Below are positions 27,640-37,637 of a DNA stretch of 64,000 bases, one piece after another. Origin of the DNA: Leeia oryzae DSM 17879 (lineage in GTDB: Bacteria; Pseudomonadota; Gammaproteobacteria; Burkholderiales; Leeiaceae); assembly GCF_000376945.1 (NCBI RefSeq), contig NZ_AQXU01000025.1, positions 62,001-126,000 of the forward strand, written 5' to 3'. The notes under the pieces were generated by a model. That model was not told the origin of the DNA. It searched no databases and saw nothing but the letters and a program-made list of their open reading frames with translations. Both the position numbers and the translations under genes were made by a program. Position 1 is the stretch's first letter; the number at the start of each line of letters is the position of its first letter.

Positions 27640-30600
27640 CGAGCGGACTCCTCGTTAGCGTCTACACTTGCCTGATCATCAGTGTGATGAACCGCTTTTT
27701 GCTTGAATACTTTGCGTACCAGCACAAAGAACAGTGGCACAAAGAACAGGCCTAAAATCGTCGCCGACATCATGCCGCCCAGCACGCTGGTACCAATGGC
27801 ATGCTGGCTACCGGAACCGGCACCGGAGCTGATCGCCAGCGGCATCACCCCCAGCGCGAACGACAGTGACGTCATCAGGATCGGACGCAACCGCAACCGC
27901 ACCGCCGCCAGGGTGGCTTCTACCAGCCCCTTGCCCAATTCCAGCTGGTGTTGGGCAAACTCGACGATCAGAATCGCGTTCTTGGCCGACAAACCAATAG
28001 TCGTCAGCAGACCTACCTGGAAGTAAATGTCGTTGGACAAACCGCGACCATACGCCGCCAGCAAAGCACCCAGTACCCCCAGCGGTACGATCAGGATCAC
28101 CGCAAACGGCACCGACCAGCTCTCGTACAACGCCGCCAGCGACAGGAACACCACCAGAATCGACAGTGAATACAGCAAAGGTGTTTGCCCGCTGGAAGCC
28201 TGCTCTTCTGACGACACACCGGTCCATTCATAGCCGATGCCTGGTGGCAGTTTGGCAATCATGGCCTCCATGGCTTTCATTGCCTCGCCGGTACTCTTTC
28301 CTGGCGCGGCCATCCCCTGCACGTTGACAGACGACATGCCGTTGTAGCGTTCCAGGCGCGGAGAACCATAGTCCCAGGTGGTAGAAGCAAATGCGGACAT
28401 CGGCACCATCTCGCCCTTGTTGTTACGCACATGCCACTTGCCTAGGTCTTCCGGCGCCATGCGGCTATCGGTTGCCCCTTGCAGATACACTTTCTTGACC
28501 CGACCGCGGTCCACAAAGTCGTTCACGTAGCTGGCACCCCAGGCCGTCGAAATCACATCGTTGATATCCGAGGTCGACAAGCCCAGTGCCTGCGCCTTGT
28601 TCTGGTCAACATCCACCCGGAACAGCGGGCCGTCTTCCTGGCCGTTCGGGCGTACCGCCATCACGTCCTTGCTTTGAGAGGCCACGCCCAGCAACATGTT
28701 GCGGGCGTTCATCAGGGTTTCATGTCCCAGTCCGGCCCGGTCCTGCAACTGCAAGTCAAACCCGTTGGCGCTGCCCAGCTCCAGCACCGCTGGCGGCGCA
28801 AAACTGAAAACGAATGCATCCTTGATGGCAGACAGCATCATCATGCCGCGCCCCGCCACCGCCGCCACCGACTGGTCCGGCCGTTGACGTTTGGACCAGT
28901 CCTTCAGGCGCACAAACGCAAAGCCCGCATTCTGGCCATTACCGGCAAAGCTGAAACCGGCGACCGAGAAGATACTGTCGACGTTCTCTTTCTCTTGATT
29001 CATGTAATGCTGCTCAACCGCCTTCACCACCTTCAGTGTCCGCTCTTGCGTGGCGCCGGCTGGTAGCTGGATCATGGTGAACATGATGCCCTGGTCTTCA
29101 TCCGGCAAGAACGAGGTTGGCAGACGCACGATCAGGAACCCCATCACCGCCACCAGGCCACCATACACCAGCATGAAACGGACTCCACGCTTCAGAATGC
29201 CACCCACCCAGCTCTGGTAGCGGTTGCTGCTCCGCTCGAACCAGCGGTTGAACATGCCAAAGAAGCCTTTTTGCGTATACACATGGCCTTTTTCGGCCGG
29301 TTTCAGCAAAGTGGCACACAGGGCCGGTGTCAGGGTCATCGCCACCAGAATCGACAGCACCATGGAAGACACGATGGTGATCGAGAACTGACGGTAAATC
29401 ACCCCGGTAGAACCGCCAAAGAACGCCATCGGTACAAACACGGCCGACAGCACCAGCGCGATACCGATCAGCGCACTGGTAATCTGGCTCATGGATTTGC
29501 GGGTAGCATCGCGCGGCGACAAGCCCTCTTCGGACATGATCCGCTCGACGTTCTCCACCACAACAATCGCATCATCCACCAGCAAACCGATGGCCAGCAC
29601 CATGCCGAACATGGTCAGCGTGTTAATGGAATACCCTGCGGCAAACAGCACGCCAAACGTCCCCAGCAACACCACCGGCACGGCAATGGTCGGGATCAGG
29701 GTAGCGCGGAAGTTCTGCAGGAACAGCCACATCACCAGGAACACCAGCACAATCGCTTCGGCCAGGGTTTTCACCACTTCTTCAATGGAAATCTTGATGA
29801 ACGGCGTGGTGTCGTAAGGAATCACTGCATTGATGCCCGACGGGAAGAACGGACGCAGTTCATCCAGTTTGGCTTTAACCCGCTGGCTGGTACTCAGCGC
29901 ATTGGCGCCGGATGCCAGCTTGATCGCCACACCGGCGGCCGGCTGGCCGTTAAAGCGGGACACAATGTCGTAACTCTCGGACCCGATGCCGATACGCGCC
30001 ACATCACGCAAGCGCACCGTCGCACCAGAAGCCGACGTTTTCAGCAGGATGTTGCCAAACTCTTCCGGTGTTTTCAGCCGGCTCTGTACCGTGACCACGG
30101 CGTTGAGCTGCTGCCCCTGTGTCGCAGGCAGGCTACCCAGCTGACCGGCAGAAATCTGGGTATTCTGGGCCAGCAAAGCCGTCTTGATGTCCGCCGGCGT
30201 CAGCTGGTAAGACAACAGTTTGGCCGGGTCCATCCAGATGCGCATCGCGTATTGGGCACCAAAAAGCTGCACGTCGCCCACGCCTTCCACCCGGCTCAGC
30301 ACATCCACCACGTTACTGGCGGCATAGTCGGCCAGATCGATGTTGCTGCGCTTGCCATCGGTCGATACAAAGCCGATCACCATCATGAAGTTCATGGTGG
30401 CCTTGCTGACCTGCACACCTTGCTTTTGCACCTCTTGCGGCAGCAGCGGGGTAGCCAGTTGCAGTTTGTTCTGCACCTGCACCTGCGCGATATCCGGGTT
30501 GGTACCGGCCTCGAACGACAGGGTAATGTTCACATTGCCCGCGCTGTCGCTGTTAGACGACATGTAGCGCAAACGGTCAATCCCTTTCATTTTCTGCTCG

Positions 30601-30794
30601 ATCACCTGGGTGACGGCATCTTCGGCAGACTTGGCCGATGCACCAGGGTAGCTGGCATGAATGGCAATCGCCGGCGGCGCAATGCTGGGGTACTGGGATA
30701 CCGGCAGCGAGGTGATCGAAAGCACCCCCGCCAGCATGATCAGAATCGAGACCACCCATGCAAAAATGGGACGGTCAATAAAAAAACGTGCCAT
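27636..30794 (-). CDS. RND multidrug efflux pump, inner-membrane subunit (AcrB/MexB type)
   Basis: The 1052-aa HAE1-type transporter uses proton flux to extrude drugs. It opens [26 protein letters not shown] and has 12 expected membrane segments. The proton-relay region [18 protein letters not shown] in TM4 contains the paired Asp, and PSSFLPDED-type and [14 protein letters not shown] motifs are present (here PTSFLPDED). Both large periplasmic loops are intact. Neighbours supply adaptor and channel, and a divergent TetR gene lies at 32173. Substrates cannot be deduced; closest in style to AcrB/MexB/BpeB-type pumps. Confidence 0.97.
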   Translation of the reverse strand: MARFFIDRPIFAWVVSILIMLAGVLSITSLPVSQYPSIAPPAIAIHASYPGASAKSAEDAVTQVIEQKMKGIDRLRYMSSNSDSAGNVNITLSFEAGTNPDIAQVQVQNKLQLATPLLPQEVQKQGVQVSKATMNFMMVIGFVSTDGKRSNIDLADYAASNVVDVLSRVEGVGDVQLFGAQYAMRIWMDPAKLLSYQLTPADIKTALLAQNTQISAGQLGSLPATQGQQLNAVVTVQSRLKTPEEFGNILLKTSASGATVRLRDVARIGIGSESYDIVSRFNGQPAAGVAIKLASGANALSTSQRVKAKLDELRPFFPSGINAVIPYDTTPFIKISIEEVVKTLAEAIVLVFLVMWLFLQNFRATLIPTIAVPVVLLGTFGVLFAAGYSINTLTMFGMVLAIGLLVDDAIVVVENVERIMSEEGLSPRDATRKSMSQITSALIGIALVLSAVFVPMAFFGGSTGVIYRQFSITIVSSMVLSILVAMTLTPALCATLLKPAEKGHVYTQKGFFGMFNRWFERSSNRYQSWVGGILKRGVRFMLVYGGLVAVMGFLIVRLPTSFLPDEDQGIMFTMIQLPAGATQERTLKVVKAVEQHYMNQEKENVDSIFSVAGFSFAGNGQNAGFAFVRLKDWSKRQRPDQSVAAVAGRGMMMLSAIKDAFVFSFAPPAVLELGSANGFDLQLQDRAGLGHETLMNARNMLLGVASQSKDVMAVRPNGQEDGPLFRVDVDQNKAQALGLSTSDINDVISTAWGASYVNDFVDRGRVKKVYLQGATDSRMAPEDLGKWHVRNNKGEMVPMSAFASTTWDYGSPRLERYNGMSSVNVQGMAAPGKSTGEAMKAMEAMIAKLPPGIGYEWTGVSSEEQASSGQTPLLYSLSILVVFLSLAALYESWSVPFAVILIVPLGVLGALLAAYGRGLSNDIYFQVGLLTTIGLSAKNAILIVEFAQHQLELGKGLVEATLAAVRLRLRPILMTSLSFALGVMPLAISSGAGSGSQHAIGTSVLGGMMSATILGLFFVPLFFVLVRKVFKQKAVHHTDDQASVDANEESAR

Positions 30795-30806
30795 GACGCG
30801 TTATCC

Positions 30807-31970
30807 TTATGGTTTAGCCGGTGCTTTGCCTGGGGCGGCGATCGTGACTTCTGCGCCCGGTGCAATTTTCTGCAGGCCTTCCACCACCACTTTATCGCCT
30901 GCCTGCACACCACCGCTTACCAGCCACTGGTTGCCAATGGCCCGCTCTACTTTCAGTACACGTGGTTCGATCTTGTTGCCTTTGCCAACCACCATTGCCA
31001 CCGCATCGCCCGTCGGGGTGCGGCTAACGCCCTGTTGCGGCACCAGCAGCGCATCCTTGCGCACGCCTTCGTCCAGCATGGCTTTTACAAACATGCCTGG
31101 CAGCAGTTCATGCTTGGGGTTCGGGAACACGGCGCGCAAGGTCACGGTACCGGTGCTCGGGTCTACCGTCACGTCTTTGAAGGCCAGCTTGCCGGCTTGC
31201 GGGTACACGGAGCCGTCTTCCAGTTTCAGATGCACTTTAGCCTCGCCTTCGGCCTGCAATGCGCCGGAAGCCAGTTGCTGTTTCAGTGCCAGCAGTTCTT
31301 TGGAAGTCTGGGTCAGGTCGACATAGATCGGGTCAAGTTGCTGTACGGTCGTCAGGGCTGTCGCCTGGCTCGCTGTCACCAAAGCCCCTACCGTCACGGA
31401 GGATTTGCCGATCTGGCCAGAAATCGGTGACACGACTTTGGTATAGTTCAGGTTGATGCGGGCAGACTGCACCGCGGCCTTGCTGGTGGCAATATCGGCC
31501 AGCGCAGTTTTATAGGCAGCGGCGGCATCATCGGCATCCTGCTTGCTGACGGCATTGATCTTGACCAGTTCGGACAAGCGTTCTGACTTGGATTTGGCCG
31601 ACACCAGATTTGCTTCAGCACGCGCCAGCGATGCGGCAGCACTGTCGTAATTGGCCTGAAAGCTGTCCGGCTCGATCTGGTACAGCACCTCGCCCGCCTT
31701 GACGCTACCGCCTTCGGTAAACAGGCGCTTGCGGATAATCCCGCTCACCTGTGGCCGGACTTCTGCAATTTCGGTCGCCGATGTTCTACCGGCCAGTTCA
31801 GAGGTCATGGTCACCGGTAACGGCTTGATGTCTGCCACTACCACCTCGGGCTTGCCGCCCCCCATGCCCTGACCACCCTGTCCTTGCTGCTGGCCACACC
31901 CGGCCAACAGCACGCCAGAAAGGCCCAGCACCCAGATCCATGACGATTGTTGTATGTCCCTTTTACTCAT
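30807..31970 (-). CDS. RND efflux periplasmic adaptor lipoprotein (AcrA type)
   Basis: The 387-aa membrane fusion protein has a lipobox LLAGC (Cys25) and then a Gly/Gln-rich linker. A split biotinyl-lipoyl domain (EVRPQVSGIIRKRLFTEGGSVKAGEVLYQIEP) flanks an alpha-helical hairpin, and a beta-barrel and membrane-proximal domain follow (STGTVTLRAVFPNPKHELLPGMFV). It bridges the pump to the outer-membrane channel. It is first in the operon, 12 bp before the pump, with a 28-bp operator-like palindrome about 40 bp upstream. GAGG precedes the ATG. Confidence 0.96.
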   Translation of the reverse strand: MSKRDIQQSSWIWVLGLSGVLLAGCGQQQGQGGQGMGGGKPEVVVADIKPLPVTMTSELAGRTSATEIAEVRPQVSGIIRKRLFTEGGSVKAGEVLYQIEPDSFQANYDSAAASLARAEANLVSAKSKSERLSELVKINAVSKQDADDAAAAYKTALADIATSKAAVQSARINLNYTKVVSPISGQIGKSSVTVGALVTASQATALTTVQQLDPIYVDLTQTSKELLALKQQLASGALQAEGEAKVHLKLEDGSVYPQAGKLAFKDVTVDPSTGTVTLRAVFPNPKHELLPGMFVKAMLDEGVRKDALLVPQQGVSRTPTGDAVAMVVGKGNKIEPRVLKVERAIGNQWLVSGGVQAGDKVVVEGLQKIAPGAEVTIAAPGKAPAKP

Positions 31971-32009
31971 TGCTGGCCTCGTATTTCATCATTGTTTGCG
32001 ACAGATCAA

Positions 32010-32037
32010 AATTTAGATTGAGCGTTCATTCTAAATT
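32010..32037. promoter_or_regulatory. 28-bp near-perfect palindrome between the efflux operon and TetR gene
   Basis: Outer arms AATTTAGA (32010-32017) and TCTAAATT (32030-32037) are perfect. The inner 12 bp pair except for two positions per half. Located in the 202-bp divergent region and close to the adaptor start, it is the obvious operator for the adjacent TetR-type repressor. Confidence 0.6.
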
Positions 32038-32172
32038 GGTTTATAGTTTTGTTCAACAGCACAAATGTAAAAAATTTTCAGATGTCATATGGACAAACAT
32101 CCAGATAGAAAAAATGTTTACTCAGAAATCCGGCACAAAATCCGTTAGAATAGCCCCCCTCAGGAGAGCCGT

Positions 32173-32781
32173 ATGAACCAGGAAACCGCAAAAAGCACCA
32201 GTCGAAACGAACAGCGCTGCGAGCAGATACTTGCCGCCGCCTCGACGTGTTTCCGCCAATATGGCTTTCACAAGGCCAGTATGTCCATCATCGCCAAAGC
32301 CGCCGGCATGAGCGTGGGACATATTTATCATTATTTTGAGAATAAAGAAGCCATCATTACGGCCATTTCCGAGAAGGATCAGGCCAAGCACAATGAATTG
32401 TTCGACCGCTTCAGCGAAGCAGATGATCCGCTCGCTTCCATGCTCAGCCACATGGCAGAAGGCGTTTCCGACTGCACCGACCCGGAGCAGACCAGCCTGA
32501 TGGTCGAAGTCTGGGCAGAAGCCAGCCGCAATACCGCCTTGCACGATATCCTGTTGCACTTTGATCAGGCCATCCGCCAGAAACTGCACGACCTGATTGC
32601 CATCTCCATCCAGAAACAGGGGTTGCCTATGCCGGACGAAACCCTGCTGACCTCCAAGGCCAACATGATGATGGCCCTGTTTGAAGGCCTGATGGTCCGC
32701 AGTCACATGGACCCGACCCTGAACCGCCAGCACATGATCATCGAGATGCAGGCACTGGTCAAAGCCTTGGTATTGTCCTAG
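32173..32781 (+). CDS. TetR/AcrR-family repressor of the efflux operon
   Basis: The 202-aa regulator has an N-terminal helix-turn-helix (ILAAASTCFRQYGFHKASMSIIAKAAGMSVGHIYHYFENKEAI) and an all-helical ligand-binding domain. It is divergent from the adaptor-pump-channel operon, the usual arrangement for local efflux repressors. Binding of pump substrates would release it from DNA. CAGGAG lies before the ATG. Its TAG stop overlaps the TAG stop of lolD on the other strand within CTAG. Confidence 0.93.
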   Translation: MNQETAKSTSRNEQRCEQILAAASTCFRQYGFHKASMSIIAKAAGMSVGHIYHYFENKEAIITAISEKDQAKHNELFDRFSEADDPLASMLSHMAEGVSDCTDPEQTSLMVEVWAEASRNTALHDILLHFDQAIRQKLHDLIAISIQKQGLPMPDETLLTSKANMMMALFEGLMVRSHMDPTLNRQHMIIEMQALVKALVLS

Positions 32782-33473
32782 TGCCCTGCTGACACGGGAC
32801 TCAATATCCCGTCTTGCAGACGGAACACATCCTGCATTTTGGCCGCCAGTTCCATGTCATGCGTCACCAGCAAGAGCGCCGTGCCCAGCCGGTCGTTGAG
32901 TTCCAGCATCACGTCAAACACCCGGTTCGCGTTTTCCCGGTCCAGATTGCCGGTTGGCTCATCGGCCAGCAAACACGACGGCTGAGTCACCAGCGCGCGG
33001 GCAATCGCCACCCGCTGCCGCTCCCCGCCCGATAATGCCCCCGGCTTGTGATCTGCCCGGTTTGCCAGCCCCACCGCCTTCAGCATGTCCAGTGCTTTCT
33101 GCATCGCGGCAGCTTTGTCCATGCGGCGAATCCATAGCGGCATGGCCACGTTTTCTTGCGCGGTCAGTTCTGGCAGCAAATGGTGAAACTGGTACACAAA
33201 CCCCAGCGACTGGTTACGCAACCGTCCCCGGGCTGCTTCCCCAAGACCGGACAATACCTGCCCTTGCAACACCACCTGCCCGCTATCGGGCTTGTCCAAC
33301 CCGCCCAGCACATGCAGCAAAGTGCTCTTGCCAGAGCCGGATGCACCCACAATGGCTGCCCGCTGACCATGCGCCAGCGTCAGGTTCACCGATGTCAGCA
33401 CCTCGACAGCGGTACTCCCCTTGCCAAACCGCTTGCTAACAGACGTTGCCTGCAAAATGACCGGCTTATTCAT
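32778..33473 (-). CDS. lolD: lipoprotein-releasing ABC transporter ATP-binding protein
   Basis: The 231-aa ATPase powers release of outer-membrane lipoproteins from the inner membrane to LolA. Walker A GASGSGKST, signature LSGGERQR, Walker B LLADEPT and the switch His (VTHD) are all present, and the Q-loop region VYQFHHLLPELTAQENVAMPL is characteristic of LolD. It starts at ATG 33473 inside the last codons of lolC (8-bp overlap), which shows tight coupling. Confidence 0.95.
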   Translation of the reverse strand: MNKPVILQATSVSKRFGKGSTAVEVLTSVNLTLAHGQRAAIVGASGSGKSTLLHVLGGLDKPDSGQVVLQGQVLSGLGEAARGRLRNQSLGFVYQFHHLLPELTAQENVAMPLWIRRMDKAAAMQKALDMLKAVGLANRADHKPGALSGGERQRVAIARALVTQPSCLLADEPTGNLDRENANRVFDVMLELNDRLGTALLLVTHDMELAAKMQDVFRLQDGILSPVSAGH

Positions 33474-34707
33474 AGCGCAGTGCCTCCGCAGGTTGCACGC
33501 GGGACGCCCGCCAGCTTGGGTAAATCGTCGCCAGCAGCGACAGCAACAAGGCAATGACGGTAATCACGCCAACATCGCCCCAATGCAAATCACTGGGTAA
33601 CTCGCTCACAAAATAAACCTCTTTCGACAAAAAGTGAATCCCCAGCAAACGCTCCAGCCACGGTACCACCACATCAATATTCAACGACAACGAGACACCA
33701 CCCACAACCCCCAGCAAGGTACCGATAAAACCGGTCAGCGTCCCTTGCACCATGAAGATGCCCATGATGCTGGACGGGCTGGCCCCCAGGGTTCGCAAAA
33801 TGGCAATGTCTGATTGCTTGTCGGTCACCGACATCACCAGTGTCGACACCAGATTAAACGCCGCTACCGCCACAATCAGCGTCAGGATGATAAACATCAT
33901 GTTCTTTTCGATCTGCACCGCGCGGAAGTACGTGGCGTTCTGCAAGGTCCAGTCGGTGGCATACGCCTCTTTGGGTAAATCCCTCAATATCATCTGGCGG
34001 ATGGCGGGCGCCCGGTCAGGATCATCCACCTTGACCCGAATCCCCGTGACCGCATCCCCCAGCCGGTACAGCCGCTGTGCATCCTTGATATGGATCATCG
34101 CCATGCCGGCATCGTACTCGAACAAATCCATGTTAAAGATGCCGCTCACGCGGAACTGCTTCATGCGCGGCATCACCCCCGCAGGCGTTACCTGCCCGTC
34201 AGGCGCTACCAGCACCACTTTGTCGCCCACAAACACACCCAGCTGCCGTGCCAGCTCGCTCCCCAGCACGATATTGAACTTGCCGGGCGTCAGGCTATCC
34301 AGCCGGCCTTGCTGCATGTGGCTCCCCACGTCCACCACCCGGCCTTCAATGGCCGGATCAATGCCGCGGATCATCGCCCCGCGTACATTGGACTCCCAGG
34401 TCAGCAAGCCTTGCGAGAACACATACGGCGCGGCGCCCGTCACATGTTCTTGCCGGCTGACCGCCGCCAGCACCTGGGGCCAGTTGTCCAGTTGCGGGTT
34501 GCCGCCCACCTCGATATGCGACGCCCCGCCCAGCAGCTTGGCACGGATGTCTTTCTGGAAACCGTTCATGACCGATAGTACAGTAATCAGCGCCAGCACC
34601 CCCAGCGCGATCCCCAGCATGGAAGCCAGCGAAATGAACGAGATAAAATTATTGCGACGCTTGGCGCGCGTGTAGCGCAGCCCCAGCAGAATTTCAAAGT
34701 AATGCAC
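33466..34707 (-). CDS. lolC: lipoprotein-releasing ABC transporter membrane subunit LolC/LolE type
   Basis: The 413-aa protein has four membrane segments: one N-terminal (after RRNNFISFISLASMLGIALG) and three in the C-terminal FtsX-like domain. A large periplasmic domain lies between them. It partners LolD. E. coli uses two paralogs (LolC and LolE); only one is encoded here, so it may work as a homodimer as described for LolF-type systems, or LolE may lie elsewhere. The start is a GTG at 34707 giving MHYFEILLGLRYTRA. There is no strong ribosome site. Confidence 0.93.
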   Translation of the reverse strand: MHYFEILLGLRYTRAKRRNNFISFISLASMLGIALGVLALITVLSVMNGFQKDIRAKLLGGASHIEVGGNPQLDNWPQVLAAVSRQEHVTGAAPYVFSQGLLTWESNVRGAMIRGIDPAIEGRVVDVGSHMQQGRLDSLTPGKFNIVLGSELARQLGVFVGDKVVLVAPDGQVTPAGVMPRMKQFRVSGIFNMDLFEYDAGMAMIHIKDAQRLYRLGDAVTGIRVKVDDPDRAPAIRQMILRDLPKEAYATDWTLQNATYFRAVQIEKNMMFIILTLIVAVAAFNLVSTLVMSVTDKQSDIAILRTLGASPSSIMGIFMVQGTLTGFIGTLLGVVGGVSLSLNIDVVVPWLERLLGIHFLSKEVYFVSELPSDLHWGDVGVITVIALLLSLLATIYPSWRASRVQPAEALRYE

Positions 34708-34928
34708 ACATCACCATGTTCGACCAAAGAGTCAGGTCGCCAGTGTGCCATAAGCCTAGACGCGATGACACTGGTTTAAAGGAAAACGACATGGATAAGG
34801 ACAAGGCTGCGCCCGCTTAATTCCACCCGCGGTCAAGAAAATATGCGGTCAGATATGCAGCAGATCACACACCGGCCCTGGCTATGGTACATTTTCTGAC
34901 GCCCACCCCCTTACGTGCAGACTGTTAA

Positions 34929-35531
34929 ATGACAACATCCCTCGTCACCTTATGTGCGCAAGTACGTGCCTGCACCCTGTGCGCGGCTCACCTGCCACTT
35001 GGCCCACGCCCGGTCTTGCAGATTCATGAAAAGGCCCGCATCCTGATTGCCGGGCAGGCCCCCGGCCGCAAAGTGCACGCATCCGGCATTCCGTTTGATG
35101 ATGCCAGTGGCGACCGCTTGCGTGCCTGGATGGGCATATCGAAAGAAGACTTCTACGACGAGACCAAAGTGGCCATTTTGCCGATGGGGTTCTGTTATCC
35201 GGGTACCGGCACATCCGGCGATCTGCCCCCGAGGCCGGAATGCGCCACCACCTGGCGACAGCCATTGCTACAGCAGTTGCCTGACCTTGCATTGACGCTG
35301 GTGATTGGGCAATACGCCCAGGCCTATCATCTGCCAGATGCCAGCACATCCGTCACCCGGACGGTCGCCCAAACGCTATCACATTCGCAACAGCATCCGG
35401 CCAGCATGATCGCCCTGCCCCACCCGAGCCCGCGCAACAACCTCTGGCTCCGCAAAAACCCCTGGTTTGAAACGGAGGTCATTCCGTACCTGCGCCGACA
35501 AGTACAAAAGGCGCTGCGCGCCTCCTGCTAA
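34929..35531 (+). CDS. uracil-DNA glycosylase superfamily protein
   Basis: The 200-aa protein shows UDG-superfamily features: an N-terminal Cys pair (VRACTLCAAH), the motif ILIAGQAPGRKVHASGIPFDDASGDRLR in the place of motif 1, and a C-terminal LPHPSPRNNLWLRKNPWF in place of the HPSP motif 2. The GQAPG loop differs from GEAPG/GQDPY of proven UDGs. Small proteins of this group are found widely in proteobacteria and their activity is poorly defined. It stands alone, divergent from lolCD. No ribosome-binding site is evident before its ATG. Confidence 0.85.
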   Translation: MTTSLVTLCAQVRACTLCAAHLPLGPRPVLQIHEKARILIAGQAPGRKVHASGIPFDDASGDRLRAWMGISKEDFYDETKVAILPMGFCYPGTGTSGDLPPRPECATTWRQPLLQQLPDLALTLVIGQYAQAYHLPDASTSVTRTVAQTLSHSQQHPASMIALPHPSPRNNLWLRKNPWFETEVIPYLRRQVQKALRASC

Positions 35532-35586
35532 CGGGTCACCTGCCACCCCTCTCCGCCAACACCAGACAGAGAGAGGCTCACGCAGG

Positions 35587-36366
35587 TCAATCCGCGGAAA
35601 TATCAAAATCAAAATACTTTTTCATCAAGCGATCATACGTACCATTGGATTTCAGGCGCGCAAAAGCCGTATTCAGCGCATTTTTTAACGATGCATCCCC
35701 CTTGCGTACCCCCAAACCAACCCCTACACCGAAAATGGCCGGGTTTTGCAGCCTTGGGCCCGCGAATGCAAACCCCTTGCCAGCCGGTTTTTTCAAGAAT
35801 GCATCGCTGGCAGAGATGGCATCTACCAGTGTCCCTTCCAACCGGCCATTCGCCAGATCGGAATAAACCAGATTCTGGTCCTGATAAGAGACGACCTCGA
35901 CACCCGCAGGCGACCAGACGGTCTTGGCATAGTTTTCCTGCACAGAGCCTTGCAACACCCCAATCCGTTTACCTTTCAGGGCATTCGCATCCGGCAAGAG
36001 CTGGCTGCCTGTTCTGGCGACCAATCGGGTAGGCGCTACATAAAGTGGAACGGTAAAATCAATATTCTTCAGCCGCTTTTCTGTAATGTTCATTGCTGCA
36101 CTAATCACGTCAAATTTTTTGGACTGCAACGCAGGAATCAACCCATCAAAGCTGGACTCGACCCATTCGCACTTGGCTTTGAGTTCTGCGCACAAGGCAT
36201 TGCCCAGATCAATATCAAAGCCAATCAACTCCCCCGAGGGCGACTTGGACTCAAACGGGGCATATGACGCCTCGGTGCCAAAACGGATGGTTTTAAGTTC
36301 TGCCGCCTGCACATGACCAAGGCTCATGCAGAGCAACACCCCTAACGGAATGGATTTAAGATTCAT
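35587..36366 (-). CDS. amino-acid/opine ABC transporter substrate-binding protein
   Basis: The 259-aa family 3 binding protein has a signal peptide (MNLKSIPLGVLLCMSLGHVQA) and matches HisJ/ArgT/OccT/NocT-like proteins: IRFGTEASYAPFESKSPSGELIGFDIDLG, the central GKRIGVLQGSVQENYA and the end LKSNGTYDRLMKKYFDFDI. It is the last gene of a run with an opine-dehydrogenase-like gene and a LysR regulator, so an opine or basic amino acid is a plausible ligand. No permease or ATPase is adjacent. A GGAGAG box precedes ATG 36366. Confidence 0.9.
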   Translation of the reverse strand: MNLKSIPLGVLLCMSLGHVQAAELKTIRFGTEASYAPFESKSPSGELIGFDIDLGNALCAELKAKCEWVESSFDGLIPALQSKKFDVISAAMNITEKRLKNIDFTVPLYVAPTRLVARTGSQLLPDANALKGKRIGVLQGSVQENYAKTVWSPAGVEVVSYQDQNLVYSDLANGRLEGTLVDAISASDAFLKKPAGKGFAFAGPRLQNPAIFGVGVGLGVRKGDASLKNALNTAFARLKSNGTYDRLMKKYFDFDISAD

Positions 36367-36438
36367 GATGTCATCTCTCCTTTGTTATACCGGGTAAGTA
36401 CCCGGCGAATTCACAACCAGTAACACTGTTTCAACGCT

Positions 36439-37539
36439 TTAACACCGTTCCAAGACTTCCACCGCCTTCAAGCCAGCCAGCCCGAGCGAGTCCAGTGTCC
36501 GGCCCTGCGCCAGGTAATCCGTCCCGTTGAGGGTACTGGCAAGCTGAACACAGGCTTCAAGCACTGGCGTTTCCACCCCAGCCAGTCTGGCCAGCGCCAG
36601 GCACGGCACCAGCAGATAAGGCACGTCTTCCGTGATGTATCGCGAATCCGCACTTGCAGGCGCCGAATTAATCTTTCCATGCGTTTCACTGCCTCGATTG
36701 AGTTCATACACACTGGAAAAATCTGTGCCATACAACGCATTCATGGCAGCCAGCTCGGTTTTCAGGGTCAAGCCAAAGGCACGGCCGACCGACAGTCTTT
36801 CCTGGTCCAACTTGTCGGCAACCCGGGCAATGGAGGGTGAACAGCAGTCGCGGTAAAAATTAAAGTCGCCGGCAAAGTTTTCCAGTAAACCAATATTGCA
36901 AATGGTCATTAATGGATGGCCGCCAAAATTGATGTTTTCCAGACCAGCCTCTATCACATTAGCCAGTGGTGTAAATGGCAGACCAAACAGTGAAGATAAA
37001 CGCGCCAGAATAGGCTCGCTGCGGTTGGCAGGCAGCGTGGCGGCGGGCAACTGCTGCTTCATGCCATAAATGGCCAGCTGTGCTGGCCCTACCAGACGCG
37101 TGGCCCAAGGGATGGAAATACAATCCACAAAATCCAGCATGAGATGCCCATAGCCTGCCTGCTGCTGGATATGCCTCAAGGCCAATGAGCCATAATTTCC
37201 CGGCATGAGGCAGATTGTCTGGCCACTTTTCAAAAATGGCAGTATCTGCCGAAACACTGGCACCTGCGCAAACGACGGTACCGGCATGATCATCAGATCC
37301 GCAAACGAAACAGCTGTTTGGATATCCGTGGTCAAGGTATGCGGGCTGGCTTTTCCTGGCAGAATCAGTGCATTGCCTTCATGGTGAGCCAATGCTTCTA
37401 TACCGCCTGCTTCATGGATGTCCTGCAACGGCTTTTCATAACCCGGCATGCCAAACAGACAGACATCCACCCCGTTGCGGGCCTGATGATACGCGGCTGT
37501 AATTGCCGCATTGCCAGTCCCCAAAACCGTTACCCGCAT
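36439..37539 (-). CDS. NAD/NADP octopine/nopaline (opine) dehydrogenase family protein
   Basis: The 366-aa oxidoreductase has an N-terminal dinucleotide fold (VTVLGTGNAAITAAYHQARNG) and the opine-dehydrogenase domain. Features include FGGHPLMTICNIGLLE near the catalytic region, where the His may serve in catalysis, and GLTLKTELAAMNALYG. Enzymes of this family reductively join or split amino acids and 2-oxoacids. Metallophore-type dehydrogenases such as CntM differ and lie beside nicotianamine-synthase-like genes, which are absent. The context (LysR upstream, binding protein downstream) suits opine uptake and breakdown. A 10-bp hairpin abuts its ribosome-binding site. Confidence 0.88.
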   Translation of the reverse strand: MRVTVLGTGNAAITAAYHQARNGVDVCLFGMPGYEKPLQDIHEAGGIEALAHHEGNALILPGKASPHTLTTDIQTAVSFADLMIMPVPSFAQVPVFRQILPFLKSGQTICLMPGNYGSLALRHIQQQAGYGHLMLDFVDCISIPWATRLVGPAQLAIYGMKQQLPAATLPANRSEPILARLSSLFGLPFTPLANVIEAGLENINFGGHPLMTICNIGLLENFAGDFNFYRDCCSPSIARVADKLDQERLSVGRAFGLTLKTELAAMNALYGTDFSSVYELNRGSETHGKINSAPASADSRYITEDVPYLLVPCLALARLAGVETPVLEACVQLASTLNGTDYLAQGRTLDSLGLAGLKAVEVLERC

Positions 37540-37550
37540 GATGTACCCCG

Positions 37551-37577
37551 TCTTTCCAACCGTGTGTGTTGGAAAGA
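37551..37577 (-). promoter_or_regulatory. 10-bp hairpin abutting the opine dehydrogenase ribosome-binding site
   Basis: TCTTTCCAAC (37551-37560) is perfectly complementary to GTTGGAAAGA (37568-37577), with a 7-nt loop. It ends 11 nt before the ATG, next to GGGG. It could be a translational control fold, an operator for the LysR protein, or a partial terminator after the LysR gene; no T-run follows. Confidence 0.5.
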
Positions 37578-37637
37578 TTATGCGAGTGCAGCCAAGGCCT
37601 CACAAATGCCAGAATCAGCACAACCCATACCAAAAAG

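Noticed and set aside
29271-31430. 719-codon plus-strand ORF
   Set aside because: Antisense to the RND pump and adaptor genes; the His/Gln/Arg-rich composition has no recognisable domain.
34791-34820. Nine-codon ORF with AAAGGA box between lolC and the UDG-like gene
   Set aside because: Too short to judge, encodes MDKDKAAPA, and lies on the opposite strand to lolC with no nearby gene it could lead. Chance occurrence is likely.
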